Below, piece after piece: positions 28,378 through 36,949 of a stretch of 64,000 bases of DNA. Under the pieces are notes generated by a model, which saw only the letters and a list, made by a program, of their open reading frames with translations, was not told the origin of the DNA and did no database searches. Origin of the DNA: Candidatus Marispirochaeta associata (GTDB taxonomy: Bacteria > Spirochaetota > Spirochaetia > JC444 > Marispirochaetaceae); assembly GCA_001749745.1 (NCBI GenBank), contig JWTM01000541.1, forward strand, positions 186,466 to 250,465, in the 5' to 3' direction. Within the stretch, counting starts at the first letter, position 1, and the number at the start of each line of letters is the position of its first letter. A program made the translations under genes and the position numbers.

Positions 28378-28492
28378 TTTTCAGCCTCGCCGTTTTTGTA
28401 CTTCGACCCGCAAGGGGAGAATCAGTCGAGGAATAGTGTATCAGATTTCTCCGATCCTGTGGATGGAGAGCTTATCTGTAGGGCTGGCTCTC

Positions 28493-29806
28493 TTAATCTA
28501 TTGCGAATAAGCGGCGGAGATAGGGGTTGAGAAACTTGCCCTCCGGATCGAGCTCCTCCCGCAGGGAGCAGAACTCATCCCATTTCGGCCAGAGCGGTCG
28601 AAGCTCCGCCGCGGCGGCCTTGTAGCGTTTTCCCCAGTGGGGGCGTCCCTCGAATTCGAGAAAGCTCCGCTCCACCAGGTCGAAGGCCCGGTAGGTATCG
28701 GCCGTTTCCGGATGTCGGGTAACGCAACCGACGGTCACCGCCGGACGGTCGTAGGCGTAACTGAGCCAGGTACGGTCGGCATTGAGGAAACGGACGTCCA
28801 TCGGCAGGTGAGCCCAGGCGCGGTTCGCCTTGTCGTTCAACCGCTTCTTGAGGATGGGAAAGAACTCCTGGAAGCGTTCCTGGGCGACCGTCCACTCGGC
28901 CAGCTCCAGGGTGGAGTTACGCTTCTTGGTTACCGTCGCATCGTAAAGGCTGCCGTAGCGGTCGATTCGGGCGGAGAAGAAGAGCAGCCGGATAATGCGG
29001 TTGGCCCAGGGGGTGAATCCGGGATGCCGGGCGCTGGCCGCGTAGAGCCGGGCGGAAACGTCCCGCCGGTAGCGATAGCGGGCGGGCTCTGTGTGCTTCA
29101 AGGGGCGGGGATCCTCATCCGTATAATCCCCGAGAATCACATAGCCGTAGCCGGTATGGGGCAGCCAGAGGATGCGTACGAAATCCCGTTCGGCCAGCCA
29201 TTCGGGATAGCGGGCGAGCCACTCCTGATCTCGATAGGGTCTCTCCTCCAGCCTCAGCTTGCGTAGCGGGATGCATTGAAAGCTTACCTGGGAGATCGCC
29301 CCCAGCAGTCCCAGGGAACAGCGGAAGGCCTCCATCCGCGGATCGGATGCATCCAGCTCGAGGATCTCTCCGTCGGCGGTGATGATGCGCAGGGCGCACA
29401 CGTAGTGCGACAAGAGTTCCCCGCAGGTCCCGTGAGTCCCGGTGGAGAGCGCCCCGCCGACGGTGACCGTATCGATGTCGGGCAGCGCCGGCAAGGCCCA
29501 GCCGAGCTCCTCCGTCTTTTTCAGGAGATCCGCCAGGCTTATCCCGGCCTCTACCCGGATTTGGAGTTTCACCCGATCGATATCGAGAATGGTGTTATAA
29601 CTTCTGGTGTCGATTAAAGTGCTGGTCCCGGCGGCGATGTCGGAGCTGGACTGACCCTTGCCGAAGAGCCGCAGAGAGTTTGAGCGGCGTATTGTGTCCG
29701 CCAGCTGCTCCTCCCGCTCGGCAAGCGACAGTAGCTCGTAGGGGTGGCGGAGATTGCCGTTCCAGCTAATCCAGGTTTGATTTTCGGTATCGATACGCAG
29801 GCTCAT
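28493..29806 (-). CDS. FAD-linked oxidase of the aldonolactone oxidase family
   Basis: 437 aa. An N-terminal FAD-binding PCMH/VAO domain ('LRLFGKGQSSSDIA', 'GGALSTGTHGT') is followed by an ALO-type substrate domain ending in 'RPHWGKRYKA' and 'DPEGKFLNPYLRR', as in gulono-/arabinono-lactone and alditol oxidases. At residue 52 the family's 'GxGHSPSD' has Q instead of H, so the usual covalent flavin link cannot form. The substrate is unknown. ATG overlaps the thrH stop (ATGA), so it is coupled to thrH. Confidence 0.86.
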   Translation of the reverse strand: MSLRIDTENQTWISWNGNLRHPYELLSLAEREEQLADTIRRSNSLRLFGKGQSSSDIAAGTSTLIDTRSYNTILDIDRVKLQIRVEAGISLADLLKKTEELGWALPALPDIDTVTVGGALSTGTHGTCGELLSHYVCALRIITADGEILELDASDPRMEAFRCSLGLLGAISQVSFQCIPLRKLRLEERPYRDQEWLARYPEWLAERDFVRILWLPHTGYGYVILGDYTDEDPRPLKHTEPARYRYRRDVSARLYAASARHPGFTPWANRIIRLLFFSARIDRYGSLYDATVTKKRNSTLELAEWTVAQERFQEFFPILKKRLNDKANRAWAHLPMDVRFLNADRTWLSYAYDRPAVTVGCVTRHPETADTYRAFDLVERSFLEFEGRPHWGKRYKAAAAELRPLWPKWDEFCSLREELDPEGKFLNPYLRRLFAID

Positions 29807-30417
29807 ACGCAGACGGTGGTGAAGCTCCGCTCGATTTCACTCTTCAGCTGAGCGTAATCGGTGGCCAGGGGAAGCTCGGGATACTCGGCGATGATGTTCT
29901 CCGGCGGGCAGAAGAGCACTCCCGCATGGGCGCTTTGCAGCATGCTGATATCGTTGTAGGAGTCGCCGGCGGCGACGATCTGCATGTTGAGGGATATCAG
30001 GGCCTCCACTGCCTTGCGCTTCCCGTCCTGTTGGCGCAGACAGTAGCCGGAGATGCGTCCGTCTTTCTCGACCTCGAGGGTGTTGCAGAAGAGAGTCGGC
30101 CAGCCGAGCTGACGCATCAGCGGAGCGGCGAACTCCTGGAAGGTATCCGATAAGATTATGACCTGATATTCACAACGGAGCTCGTCGAGAAAGGCCTTGG
30201 CCCCCTCGAGGGGCTGCATCCCGCCGATCACCTCTTGAATGGCCGGCAGTTTCAGTTGGTGCTGATCGAGAATGCCGAGACGCTTCCGCATCAGCACATC
30301 GTAGTCGGGAATGTCCCGGGTGGTAAGCCGCAGCTCTTCGATGCCGGTTTTTTCGGCAACGTTGATCCAGATCTCCGGCACGAGTACTCCTTCCAGGTCG
30401 AGACATACGATGCGCAT
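29803..30417 (-). CDS. thrH: Bifunctional phosphoserine phosphatase/homoserine phosphotransferase ThrH
   Basis: 204 aa HAD-superfamily protein. Motif I 'CLDLEGVLVPEIW' with two acidic residues spaced as in ThrH (D-x-E), motif II 'ILSDTFQEF', motif III lysine region 'QQDGKRKAV', and motif IV 'AAGDSYNDISM'. The 'DLEGVLVPEIW' start is a hallmark that separates ThrH from SerB. It hydrolyses phosphoserine or moves its phosphate to homoserine, linking serine and threonine synthesis. AAGGAG site, own promoter; overlaps the flavoprotein gene by 4 nt. Confidence 0.93.
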   Translation of the reverse strand: MRIVCLDLEGVLVPEIWINVAEKTGIEELRLTTRDIPDYDVLMRKRLGILDQHQLKLPAIQEVIGGMQPLEGAKAFLDELRCEYQVIILSDTFQEFAAPLMRQLGWPTLFCNTLEVEKDGRISGYCLRQQDGKRKAVEALISLNMQIVAAGDSYNDISMLQSAHAGVLFCPPENIIAEYPELPLATDYAQLKSEIERSFTTVCV

Positions 30418-30452
30418 TTGTGCTCCTTATCGTTCGGTGGCGTTACCTCTTC

Positions 30453-30481
30453 GTTGTACCAATCGCTACTGATTAATTCAA
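30453..30481 (-). promoter_or_regulatory. Promoter of thrH operon
   Basis: TTGAAT (30476-30481 on the minus strand), a 17-nt spacer and TACAAC (30453-30458). It lies in the 75-nt gap after the beta-barrel gene. Confidence 0.6.
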
Positions 30482-30492
30482 GTCGGAGAGCT

Positions 30493-31710
30493 TCAGAAGA
30501 GATAACCGAGGCTGAGGGTGACGGAGTCGTTCTCGTCGTACTGACCGTAATACCCCTCGTCGCTGCCTTCGAACAACTCTGCTTCGAGGCTCAGAAAGAT
30601 ATCCTCCCTGAAGTGAATCGTGAGTTCCGGTCGAAGCGCCCAGTCCTGCCGCTCGAGGCCGTAGAAGGCGCCGATTTGAGGCAGTATGCGGCTCCGGTTC
30701 CATTCGTCCCGGATGCGGAGGATCAGGCGATTGCGATGTACGGGCTCGTTCCGCTGCAGGTCGTCCGGGTCGGCATCGATCTCGTCGGAGTAGAAGAGAT
30801 AGCGACCGGTCTCCTGCAGGCTGAAAGAGGCCCGAGAGAAGGGGAGGGCATAGTCGAATCCGCCCAGCCAGCGCAGCTCGCTGTTGCGAAGGTCGGGATC
30901 GTCCCCTTGAAAATCCTGGGTGGTGAAGTAGCCCAGTTCCGCCAGAAGCTTCGCCGGTCCCGCATAGAGCTTCGCTTCCAGGCCGATCATATTGACCGGA
31001 TCGTAGCGCAACTCGGATTCGCTTTCATCGATGGTGGGATCCTTGTAAAAACCGAGGTAATAGAGAGCGGCCAGATCAGCGGCGCCGAGGCTGCGGCTAT
31101 AGCGGACAGCCAACTGGCTGTGCTGCAGATCGTCGGTCTCCTCTTCGTCGACCGGCAGGGAGAGTTCCCCGATTCTGCGGACGACTGTATCTTGCCAGCG
31201 GCTGGATTCGCTCCGGCCGTTCGGGATTAACACCGGAATATAGACCAGCTCCAAGCGCCCCTGATTAGCGACGGTCTCCAATAAGAGCATCGGTACGCCC
31301 CGGCGGCGATCCTCGTAGCTGGAGAGGGGGGAGCTCCGGCCGTTGGAAACGGTCAGCACGTCTACCACATGCTCTTCCTCCCCGGCGCCCCATGATCGTT
31401 TCATCAATCCCGCATAGAGCCGGGTCTGCTCCCGGCCGAGTCTCAGATAAAGCTCTTCCAGGGCTCCTTCCGGGGACTCATCCTGAGCATCCTGGTAGAT
31501 CTCGCCCCGTGCATACAGCCGGGCGCTGCGGCCGCCGGTTTCGTAGCGGATATCCAGCTCCGGAATGGAATCGATTGCGTCGGACGAGGGGTTATCCGGA
31601 TCTATCGCGTAGCGGTTGAGCCAGCGAAATTCACCGCTCAATTCACTATTTTCTCCGTAGAGGGTTCCGAGTGTGAGGAAGAGACAGAGCAGTAGAGAAG
31701 ATCTGGTCAT
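30493..31710 (-). CDS. Predicted outer-membrane beta-barrel protein, family not recognised
   Basis: 405 aa with an N-terminal signal peptide ('LFLTLGTLYGENS'). The mature part is almost all amphipathic beta strands ('RSARLYARGEIYQ', 'RLELVYIPVLI', 'LFYSDEIDADP'), short charged turns and a C-terminal aromatic residue ('SVTLSLGYLF'), which is the BAM insertion signal. Size fits an 16-18 strand porin or alginate-porter-like barrel. No family name can be given with confidence. It precedes the thrH gene by 75 nt on the same strand. Confidence 0.75.
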   Translation of the reverse strand: MTRSSLLLCLFLTLGTLYGENSELSGEFRWLNRYAIDPDNPSSDAIDSIPELDIRYETGGRSARLYARGEIYQDAQDESPEGALEELYLRLGREQTRLYAGLMKRSWGAGEEEHVVDVLTVSNGRSSPLSSYEDRRRGVPMLLLETVANQGRLELVYIPVLIPNGRSESSRWQDTVVRRIGELSLPVDEEETDDLQHSQLAVRYSRSLGAADLAALYYLGFYKDPTIDESESELRYDPVNMIGLEAKLYAGPAKLLAELGYFTTQDFQGDDPDLRNSELRWLGGFDYALPFSRASFSLQETGRYLFYSDEIDADPDDLQRNEPVHRNRLILRIRDEWNRSRILPQIGAFYGLERQDWALRPELTIHFREDIFLSLEAELFEGSDEGYYGQYDENDSVTLSLGYLF

Positions 31711-31775
31711 CGGTGAGTCTCCCTGGCCGGCCCTCCCGGTGCCGGTTGTGATTAAATCCTGACTATTTTAGCACC

Positions 31776-31805
31776 TTGTTCCCCCCCGAAGGAAGGGCGT
31801 ATGCT
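31776..31805 (+). promoter_or_regulatory. Putative promoter of the DsrE-like gene
   Basis: TTGTTC (31776-31781), an 18-nt spacer containing a C7 run, and TATGCT (31800-31805), followed by a GTGGAGGAG site before the ATG at 31824. Confidence 0.5.
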
Positions 31806-31823
31806 CATTCCGTGGAGGAGACC

Positions 31824-32174
31824 ATGAGTCAGAAATATGCGCTGTTTGCCTTTAACGGCGATCCCGTCTGTTTTGTACATGTGATGCTCAACGCCGCCGA
31901 CCTGCGGGAGAAGGGGCATGAAGTGAAGGTTGTGCTCGAAGGGAGCGCCGTCACCGTCGCCCGGGAGCTGGAGAAACCGGATGCCCCCTTTGCCGGGATC
32001 TGGAAGGAGTTCAAGGCGTCGGGACTAATCGATGCAGTCTGCCGCGCCTGTTCGGCCAAGTTGGGGGTTACCGCCGAGGTGGAGGCCCTGGGCCTGCCGC
32101 TAACGGGAGAGATGAAGGGGCATCCCCCGATGAGCGCCTATATCGCCGAGGGATTTCAGATTATCACCTTCTAA
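31824..32174 (+). CDS. DsrE/DsrF-like small cytoplasmic protein
   Basis: 116 aa from the ATG at 31824 (strong GGAGGAG), preferred to an in-frame start 48 nt upstream. The alpha/beta pattern of DsrE-like proteins is visible: 'KYALFAFNGDPVCFVHVMLN' opens with a strand and nucleotide-type loop, then 'GHEVKVVLEG', and 'VCRACSAKLGV' with two cysteines, the likely reactive site. Related proteins are annotated only as DsrE family and may handle persulfides. It is a single gene closed by a hairpin. Confidence 0.75.
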   Translation: MSQKYALFAFNGDPVCFVHVMLNAADLREKGHEVKVVLEGSAVTVARELEKPDAPFAGIWKEFKASGLIDAVCRACSAKLGVTAEVEALGLPLTGEMKGHPPMSAYIAEGFQIITF

Positions 32175-32179
32175 AAAGA

Positions 32180-32200
32180 CCGGCCCCTCTAAGGGGCCGG
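32180..32200. terminator. Bidirectional terminator between convergent genes
   Basis: CCGGCCCCT (32180-32188), loop of 3, AGGGGCCGG (32192-32200). On the minus strand it is followed by TCTTTTT, a good terminator for the HEAT-repeat gene; on the plus strand by CCAGTCTTTAAT. Confidence 0.82.
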
Positions 32201-32212
32201 CCAGTCTTTAAT

Positions 32213-34801
32213 CTAATCCAGGTTCTTCGCCTTGAGCCGCTCCAGCGCCCAGTGGGTATATTTCCGGACCCGCTTGTCGGGATCCTCCTCCAGATCGTGG
32301 AGGATATCGCTGCCTTCGGGGGTGTTCAGGTACTCCAAGGCCTTGGTTACCTCTACCCGGACCTCTTCGTCCGGATCCCGAGCGGCCAATACGATACCGC
32401 GGAAGGCGGCGCGGGTTCCGATCCTGGCCAAGAGAACCGCCGCTTCCCGGCGCAGCTTCGGATCCCGGTTGGCCATGCGCCGGATGATACTCTCCACCCA
32501 GCCGGTCGCTTCCAGGATTTCGTAGACCAGGGGCAGCAGGGAGGGGATATCCTCTTGCAGCAGATCGACCAGGGCGCTTTCGCCCCGCATTCGCATGCGC
32601 TTAAAAGCCTCGCTCATCGATTCTCGCACCTTCGGCTCGGCGTCCTTGAAGACCTCCACCATGCGGGTCAGGCCCCGGGAATCGTGTTTAACGGCCAGGG
32701 CGCCGACCACCTCGTCGTGGAGCTCGCCGCTCATGTCCCGCAGCTTTTCGACCAGCACATCGACGCTGCCGGCGGACTCGGAGAATCCGAGACCCGTAAT
32801 GGCCGCTTTCTTGACCGTCTCCACCTCGTTCTCGTCGAAGAGCAATGCCCGAAGCGCATCCAGGGTGCTCTCGCTGCCGTGGGACCCCAGGGCCCGGGCG
32901 ACCTCGACGCGAACCCGCTCCACCGGATCCCGCAGCATATCGACGGTACTGTTCAGGGCCCGCTGTTCACTGAAGTCATGCAGGGCCCAGACCGAAGCGA
33001 TCCGCACCTCGGGATCGGCATCTTTCAGGGATTTACGGATCGGCGCGACAAACTCCTTGATCCCCGTGGCCGGCAGGGCCGCTATCAGCGAGGCGCGGAC
33101 ATGGGCGTCGTCATCCTCCATGATGACCTTAACCCTTTGATTGAAGAGGTCGCCGCTGTACTCGGCCAGGATGGTGGTAAAGGTACGCGCCTCGTCCAGG
33201 GGCAGGATGGCCAGATTCTCGAGTACATGCTGCAGGCAGAAGGGCTTCTTCATCTGCGCCAGGAGCTTCAGCGCATCGATTCGAATCTGATGGGGATATG
33301 AGCCGCGTTCCGATTTGATTATTCTGATAATCTCGCCCATGTAGAAGTTGTCCGGCATCCTGAGCAGGGTCTCCCGGAGCAGATCCCGTTTCGGTACCGC
33401 GGGATCCTTCAGCATCCGCACCAAGAGCGGCGCTAAGAGGTTGTCGCTTCGTTCGGGAATCATCGGCAGGATCCGTTCCAGGAAACTGCTTTCGTAGCGA
33501 AGATCCTCGAGCTCCCTCTGCAGGAGCCGGAATGCCTCGCAGGTTCCCTGGAGCTGAATCGCCTTCAGGGTCTCGTCGTAGAGTTCCCGGTAATCGGCGT
33601 GGTTCTTCTCCTCCCGGGAGTAGGCGAAGACCGCCTTCGCGAGGGGTGTGATCTGATCCCGGGGACCGGTCTTCTGCAGCAGCCGGGCCGCCATCAGCAG
33701 GCTGGCGGGATTCTTGGCCGACGAAACGAGGCGCAGGAAGCCGCTGATGCCCACCTCGCAGGCCTTCTGCAGGAGCCGGAAGTTGCGGTCGAACTGCTGC
33801 CGATCACCCAGCTCCGCCTGCAGGAAGAGCCGGTCGAGGGTATCGACCTGATCGAGGAAGATGGTCGCGCTCAAGCGCAGTTCCTTGTTGTTGTGGTCCA
33901 GGAAGGCCAGGGCCAGATCCTCATCCTGGGCGAACTCGGGGTGCATCAGGTCGAGAACATGAAAGGCCTCCACATCGTCCAGGTCCTTGAAGGAGAGTAC
34001 CTTGCGGTCGCTGAAGTCCTGGTTGATGCGATCCTTGGCCGTTTTGCGTACCTCGAATACGGGATCCTGGGTAAAAAGCTTCTTCAGCTCTCCGAAGAGG
34101 GCGTCTCCGTCTTCCGAGCGGATCTCCCGGGCGACGGTGCGGCGGACCAGGGCATGGGAATCGTGCAGGCTGTCCCAGACGGCCCGCTGGGATCGCTCAT
34201 CCTCGTGGTAGAGCAGGATCTTGACTGCAAAGTAGCGGGATGCCCACTCGGGGTCTCCGGTCATCTCCCGAATCTGGGGGATATATTCATCGAAGATCTC
34301 CAGCGCCCGGGCGCCGTCGAAATCCTCCCCCTTGCCGGAGAGGGCGATGCGCCGCATGGCCAGGAGGTCTCCGCTCTCCTTCAGCCAGCCGGTAAGATGA
34401 TGGATCCGTTTCGGCTTCTCTAAAACCGCCAGGAAGACATAGAACAGTCCCCGCTCGGGCAGGAACTTCAATACCCGTTTGATATCCTTTACCCGCCGGC
34501 GGGTCTTGAGGAGTTCTATCCAGTCGTCGGCGATCGCCAGATTGACGAGGAGTTCATCCCCGAATTTCGCAGCCGCCGTCTCGATCATGCCGGAGTGGCG
34601 CAGAATCGCTTTGCGGCTGTAGCGCTCCAGAATCAGTTCCTTGGCCGCTTCACTGTCGGCGGCCGCTTTTTCCAGGCGCTTCCTAAAAACCGCCCGGGAG
34701 ACAAGTATCCAAATCAGCGTGCCGAGAATACCGGCCAGCAGGATACCGTCCAGGATATATACCCATACCGGGAGGGACCCCAAAATTTCCACGAGATTCA
34801 T
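32213..34801 (-). CDS. Membrane-anchored HEAT-repeat protein
   Basis: 862 aa. One N-terminal transmembrane helix (about residues 10-34) is followed by a long cytoplasmic solenoid. HEAT/PBS-lyase-type repeats are clearest in the C-terminal half: 'DADPEVRIASVWALHDF', 'DPVERVRVEVARALGSHG', 'DAEPKVRESMSEAFKRM', 'DPDEEVRVEVTKALEYL'. No catalytic motif is seen; a protein-binding scaffold is the sensible reading. ATG at 34801 has AGGAGGAG at normal distance. It follows the adenylate cyclase gene by 29 nt, so the two are probably cotranscribed and may act together. Confidence 0.82.
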   Translation of the reverse strand: MNLVEILGSLPVWVYILDGILLAGILGTLIWILVSRAVFRKRLEKAAADSEAAKELILERYSRKAILRHSGMIETAAAKFGDELLVNLAIADDWIELLKTRRRVKDIKRVLKFLPERGLFYVFLAVLEKPKRIHHLTGWLKESGDLLAMRRIALSGKGEDFDGARALEIFDEYIPQIREMTGDPEWASRYFAVKILLYHEDERSQRAVWDSLHDSHALVRRTVAREIRSEDGDALFGELKKLFTQDPVFEVRKTAKDRINQDFSDRKVLSFKDLDDVEAFHVLDLMHPEFAQDEDLALAFLDHNNKELRLSATIFLDQVDTLDRLFLQAELGDRQQFDRNFRLLQKACEVGISGFLRLVSSAKNPASLLMAARLLQKTGPRDQITPLAKAVFAYSREEKNHADYRELYDETLKAIQLQGTCEAFRLLQRELEDLRYESSFLERILPMIPERSDNLLAPLLVRMLKDPAVPKRDLLRETLLRMPDNFYMGEIIRIIKSERGSYPHQIRIDALKLLAQMKKPFCLQHVLENLAILPLDEARTFTTILAEYSGDLFNQRVKVIMEDDDAHVRASLIAALPATGIKEFVAPIRKSLKDADPEVRIASVWALHDFSEQRALNSTVDMLRDPVERVRVEVARALGSHGSESTLDALRALLFDENEVETVKKAAITGLGFSESAGSVDVLVEKLRDMSGELHDEVVGALAVKHDSRGLTRMVEVFKDAEPKVRESMSEAFKRMRMRGESALVDLLQEDIPSLLPLVYEILEATGWVESIIRRMANRDPKLRREAAVLLARIGTRAAFRGIVLAARDPDEEVRVEVTKALEYLNTPEGSDILHDLEEDPDKRVRKYTHWALERLKAKNLD

Positions 34802-34830
34802 CACAACTCCTCCTCTCTGCTATGCCGTTG

Positions 34831-36402
34831 CTAACGTACATCCAGTACGTTGTAGATCTGTATTGGTTTGGCCTTTCCTTTCACCCTTACCGCCGGTCGC
34901 TTCTCGACCTTGAACTTTCCGTCGATCAGCTCCATGGTCTCCTCGGTAATGATGATCTCGTTCGCCCCGGCCACCCCTTCCAGTCGGGCGGCCAGGTTGA
35001 CCGTATCCCCGATGACCGTATAGTCCATGCGCTGGGCGCTGCCTAGGTTGCCGGCTACCAGCGGGCCGGTATGCATACCGATGGCCAGGCGCAGACCTTT
35101 AGCGTCTCCGGTGAAGAATTTACGCTTGGTGTCCTGCACCAGATGCTGTATCTCCACGGCGGTCGATACGGCCCTGATTGCATCCTCCTGCTCCGAGGTG
35201 AGAGGGACTCCCCAGGCCGCCATCAGGCAGTCGCCGATGAACTTATCGATATAGCCCTTGTTCTTCAGTACAACCTCAACCGCCTCGGAGAAAAAGCCGT
35301 TCAGGAGCTCGATGATGTAAGCCGGCTCCTTGCCCTCGGAAAAGGCGGTATAGCCGACGATGTCGGCGAAGAAGAGGGTCGCTCGTTTCTGCGCGCCCCC
35401 CGGTTTGACCAGATCGGGAGTCTCCATCAGCTGTTGGACCAGATCGTTCGACATGTAGCGGGCGAACATATCCTTGATGACCCGTCGCTCTTCCTTGGCC
35501 ACCTTCATCCGGTTTTTCAGCTCCTGTTCCCGGCTCTGATCGGTAAAGAGGAGGGTCATGCCCTCGTTCTTGCCCCGCTTCCCCTGCAAGGGCGAGAGGT
35601 TGAGGGAGAAATCCATCTCCCGTTCCGCGCCCTTGTAGATGCCTTCGATGCCGAGGATCTCCTCCATCGACTCCTGGGTTTCGCCGATGGCCTTGAGTAC
35701 CTTCTTGCCGATTCGCTTAGTAAAGAAATCCTCGGCCCTGCGGCCGATATCTTCCTCGCTGAGTCCCATCCGTTCGGCCGCGGCCCGATTGAAGTAGTGG
35801 ATCTCTCCCTTTTCGTCGGTGGTAATCAGCAGGTTGGTCATGGAGTTGAAGATACTCTCCTGGTAACGCTCCAGCTCCTCGATGCGCCGCAGGTATTCCT
35901 TGGTCTCCTGAAAGAGCCGCGCATTGTGCAGCAATCCCGAGGCCAGCTTGGTGAAGGAGTCGATGAACGCGAAGCGAATCTTGCTGTAGAAGAGTCGGGT
36001 GCGGGAGTTGACGAAGAGAATGCCGATTCTTCCTTTGGGAGTTTTTATCGGAATAGCCATCCCGCTCTGGAGATCCGGATGCAGCAGGAGCCCTAGAAAA
36101 GGACTCGCCTTGCGCTCCAGCAGCACCACCGCTTCGCCGCAGTCGGCAATGAATGCGGCGATCTCCTCGTCGGCGGAGATCTGTTTGGGAATCTCGTAAC
36201 GGCCGCGTTTGTAGGCGAGCTTGAGATCGCTGGAACCGAGTTCCGGATCCTGATAGAGATAGAGGGCGGTCAGATCCGAGCGGGTCGTGTCCTGGGCCTG
36301 CTCCACCAGTCGGGAGATCAAGGTCCGGAACTGGAACTCCTCGGACATCAGTGTGCTGGTGCGAACCAGTTGAGCCAGGGCTTCCTCTTGAGTTGTTAAC
36401 AT
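34831..36402 (-). CDS. Class III adenylate/guanylate cyclase with GAF and PAS sensor domains
   Basis: 523 aa, no membrane segment. Residues about 10-170 are GAF-like, 180-300 a PAS domain ('LLITTDEKGEIHYFNRAAAERMG'), then a helix linker and a class III cyclase domain (about 325-520). Metal aspartates lie in 'FFADIVGYTAFSEG' and 'YIDKFIGDCLMAAWG'; 'GLRLAIGMHTGPLVAGNLGS' and 'DYTVIGDTVNLAARLE' carry the remaining substrate and transition-state residues. Probable cAMP producer, responding to an internal signal. Possible partner of the cNMP-binding fusion protein at 18863. Encoded just before the HEAT-repeat protein. Confidence 0.92.
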   Translation of the reverse strand: MLTTQEEALAQLVRTSTLMSEEFQFRTLISRLVEQAQDTTRSDLTALYLYQDPELGSSDLKLAYKRGRYEIPKQISADEEIAAFIADCGEAVVLLERKASPFLGLLLHPDLQSGMAIPIKTPKGRIGILFVNSRTRLFYSKIRFAFIDSFTKLASGLLHNARLFQETKEYLRRIEELERYQESIFNSMTNLLITTDEKGEIHYFNRAAAERMGLSEEDIGRRAEDFFTKRIGKKVLKAIGETQESMEEILGIEGIYKGAEREMDFSLNLSPLQGKRGKNEGMTLLFTDQSREQELKNRMKVAKEERRVIKDMFARYMSNDLVQQLMETPDLVKPGGAQKRATLFFADIVGYTAFSEGKEPAYIIELLNGFFSEAVEVVLKNKGYIDKFIGDCLMAAWGVPLTSEQEDAIRAVSTAVEIQHLVQDTKRKFFTGDAKGLRLAIGMHTGPLVAGNLGSAQRMDYTVIGDTVNLAARLEGVAGANEIIITEETMELIDGKFKVEKRPAVRVKGKAKPIQIYNVLDVR

Positions 36403-36492
36403 CGGTTCCGTCCCCCCTCGGCGGGTATCTCAAGCATAGTATACTTGAGGGGCTACTCTTTATCCACACTAAAATAGTGAGAGTCCGGCGAC

Positions 36493-36520
36493 TTGACTCG
36501 AGGTATGGCTTTAGTACCTT
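36493..36520 (+). promoter_or_regulatory. Possible promoter of the DUF302-copB operon
   Basis: TTGACT (36493-36498), a 16-nt spacer and TACCTT (36515-36520). The -10 box is poor. No clear CopY, CsoR or CueR operator was recognised in the 159-nt gap (36403-36561). Confidence 0.3.
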
Positions 36521-36561
36521 TGAGAGAGACACTACAGACGCATGTGTCGCGGGAGGATCTA

Positions 36562-36948
36562 ATGAGTTACTATATGTCTACCCGGGTAGAAGCCGGATTT
36601 GACGAGACAATTGAACGGGTAAGGAAAGCCCTTGAAGCGGAGGGTTTCGGAGTCTTGACCGACATCGACGTCAAGGAAACCATGAAGAAGAAGCTGGAAG
36701 AAGATTTCCGCAAGTACCGCATCCTCGGTGCCTGCAATCCGCCCTTCGCCCACAAGGCGCTGCTCAGGGAGGATAAGATCGGTACCATGCTCCCCTGCAA
36801 CGTGATTGTGCAGGAGACGGAGGGCGGCGACGTGGAGGTGGCGGCGGTTAATCCGGTCAGCTCGATGCAGGCGGTCAACAACCCTGCGCTTCTCAATATC
36901 GCCACCGAGATCAGAGACAGACTGAGCCGCGTAATCGAGCGTCTCTGA
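36562..36948 (+). CDS. DUF302 domain protein
   Basis: 128 aa from the ATG at 36562 (GGGAGG upstream); the upstream in-frame start at 36493 is inside the promoter. 'FDETIERVRKALEAEGFGVLTDIDV' and 'YRILGACNPPFAHKALLRED' (shown in part) are the typical DUF302 blocks, with 'GTMLPCNVIVQE'. These small proteins bind ligands of unknown kind and often sit beside metal or redox genes. The stop is 1 nt before copB, so the pair is coupled and a role in metal stress is inferred. Confidence 0.85.
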   Translation: MSYYMSTRVEAGFDETIERVRKALEAEGFGVLTDIDVKETMKKKLEEDFRKYRILGACNPPFAHKALLREDKIGTMLPCNVIVQETEGGDVEVAAVNPVSSMQAVNNPALLNIATEIRDRLSRVIERL

Positions 36949-36949
36949 T

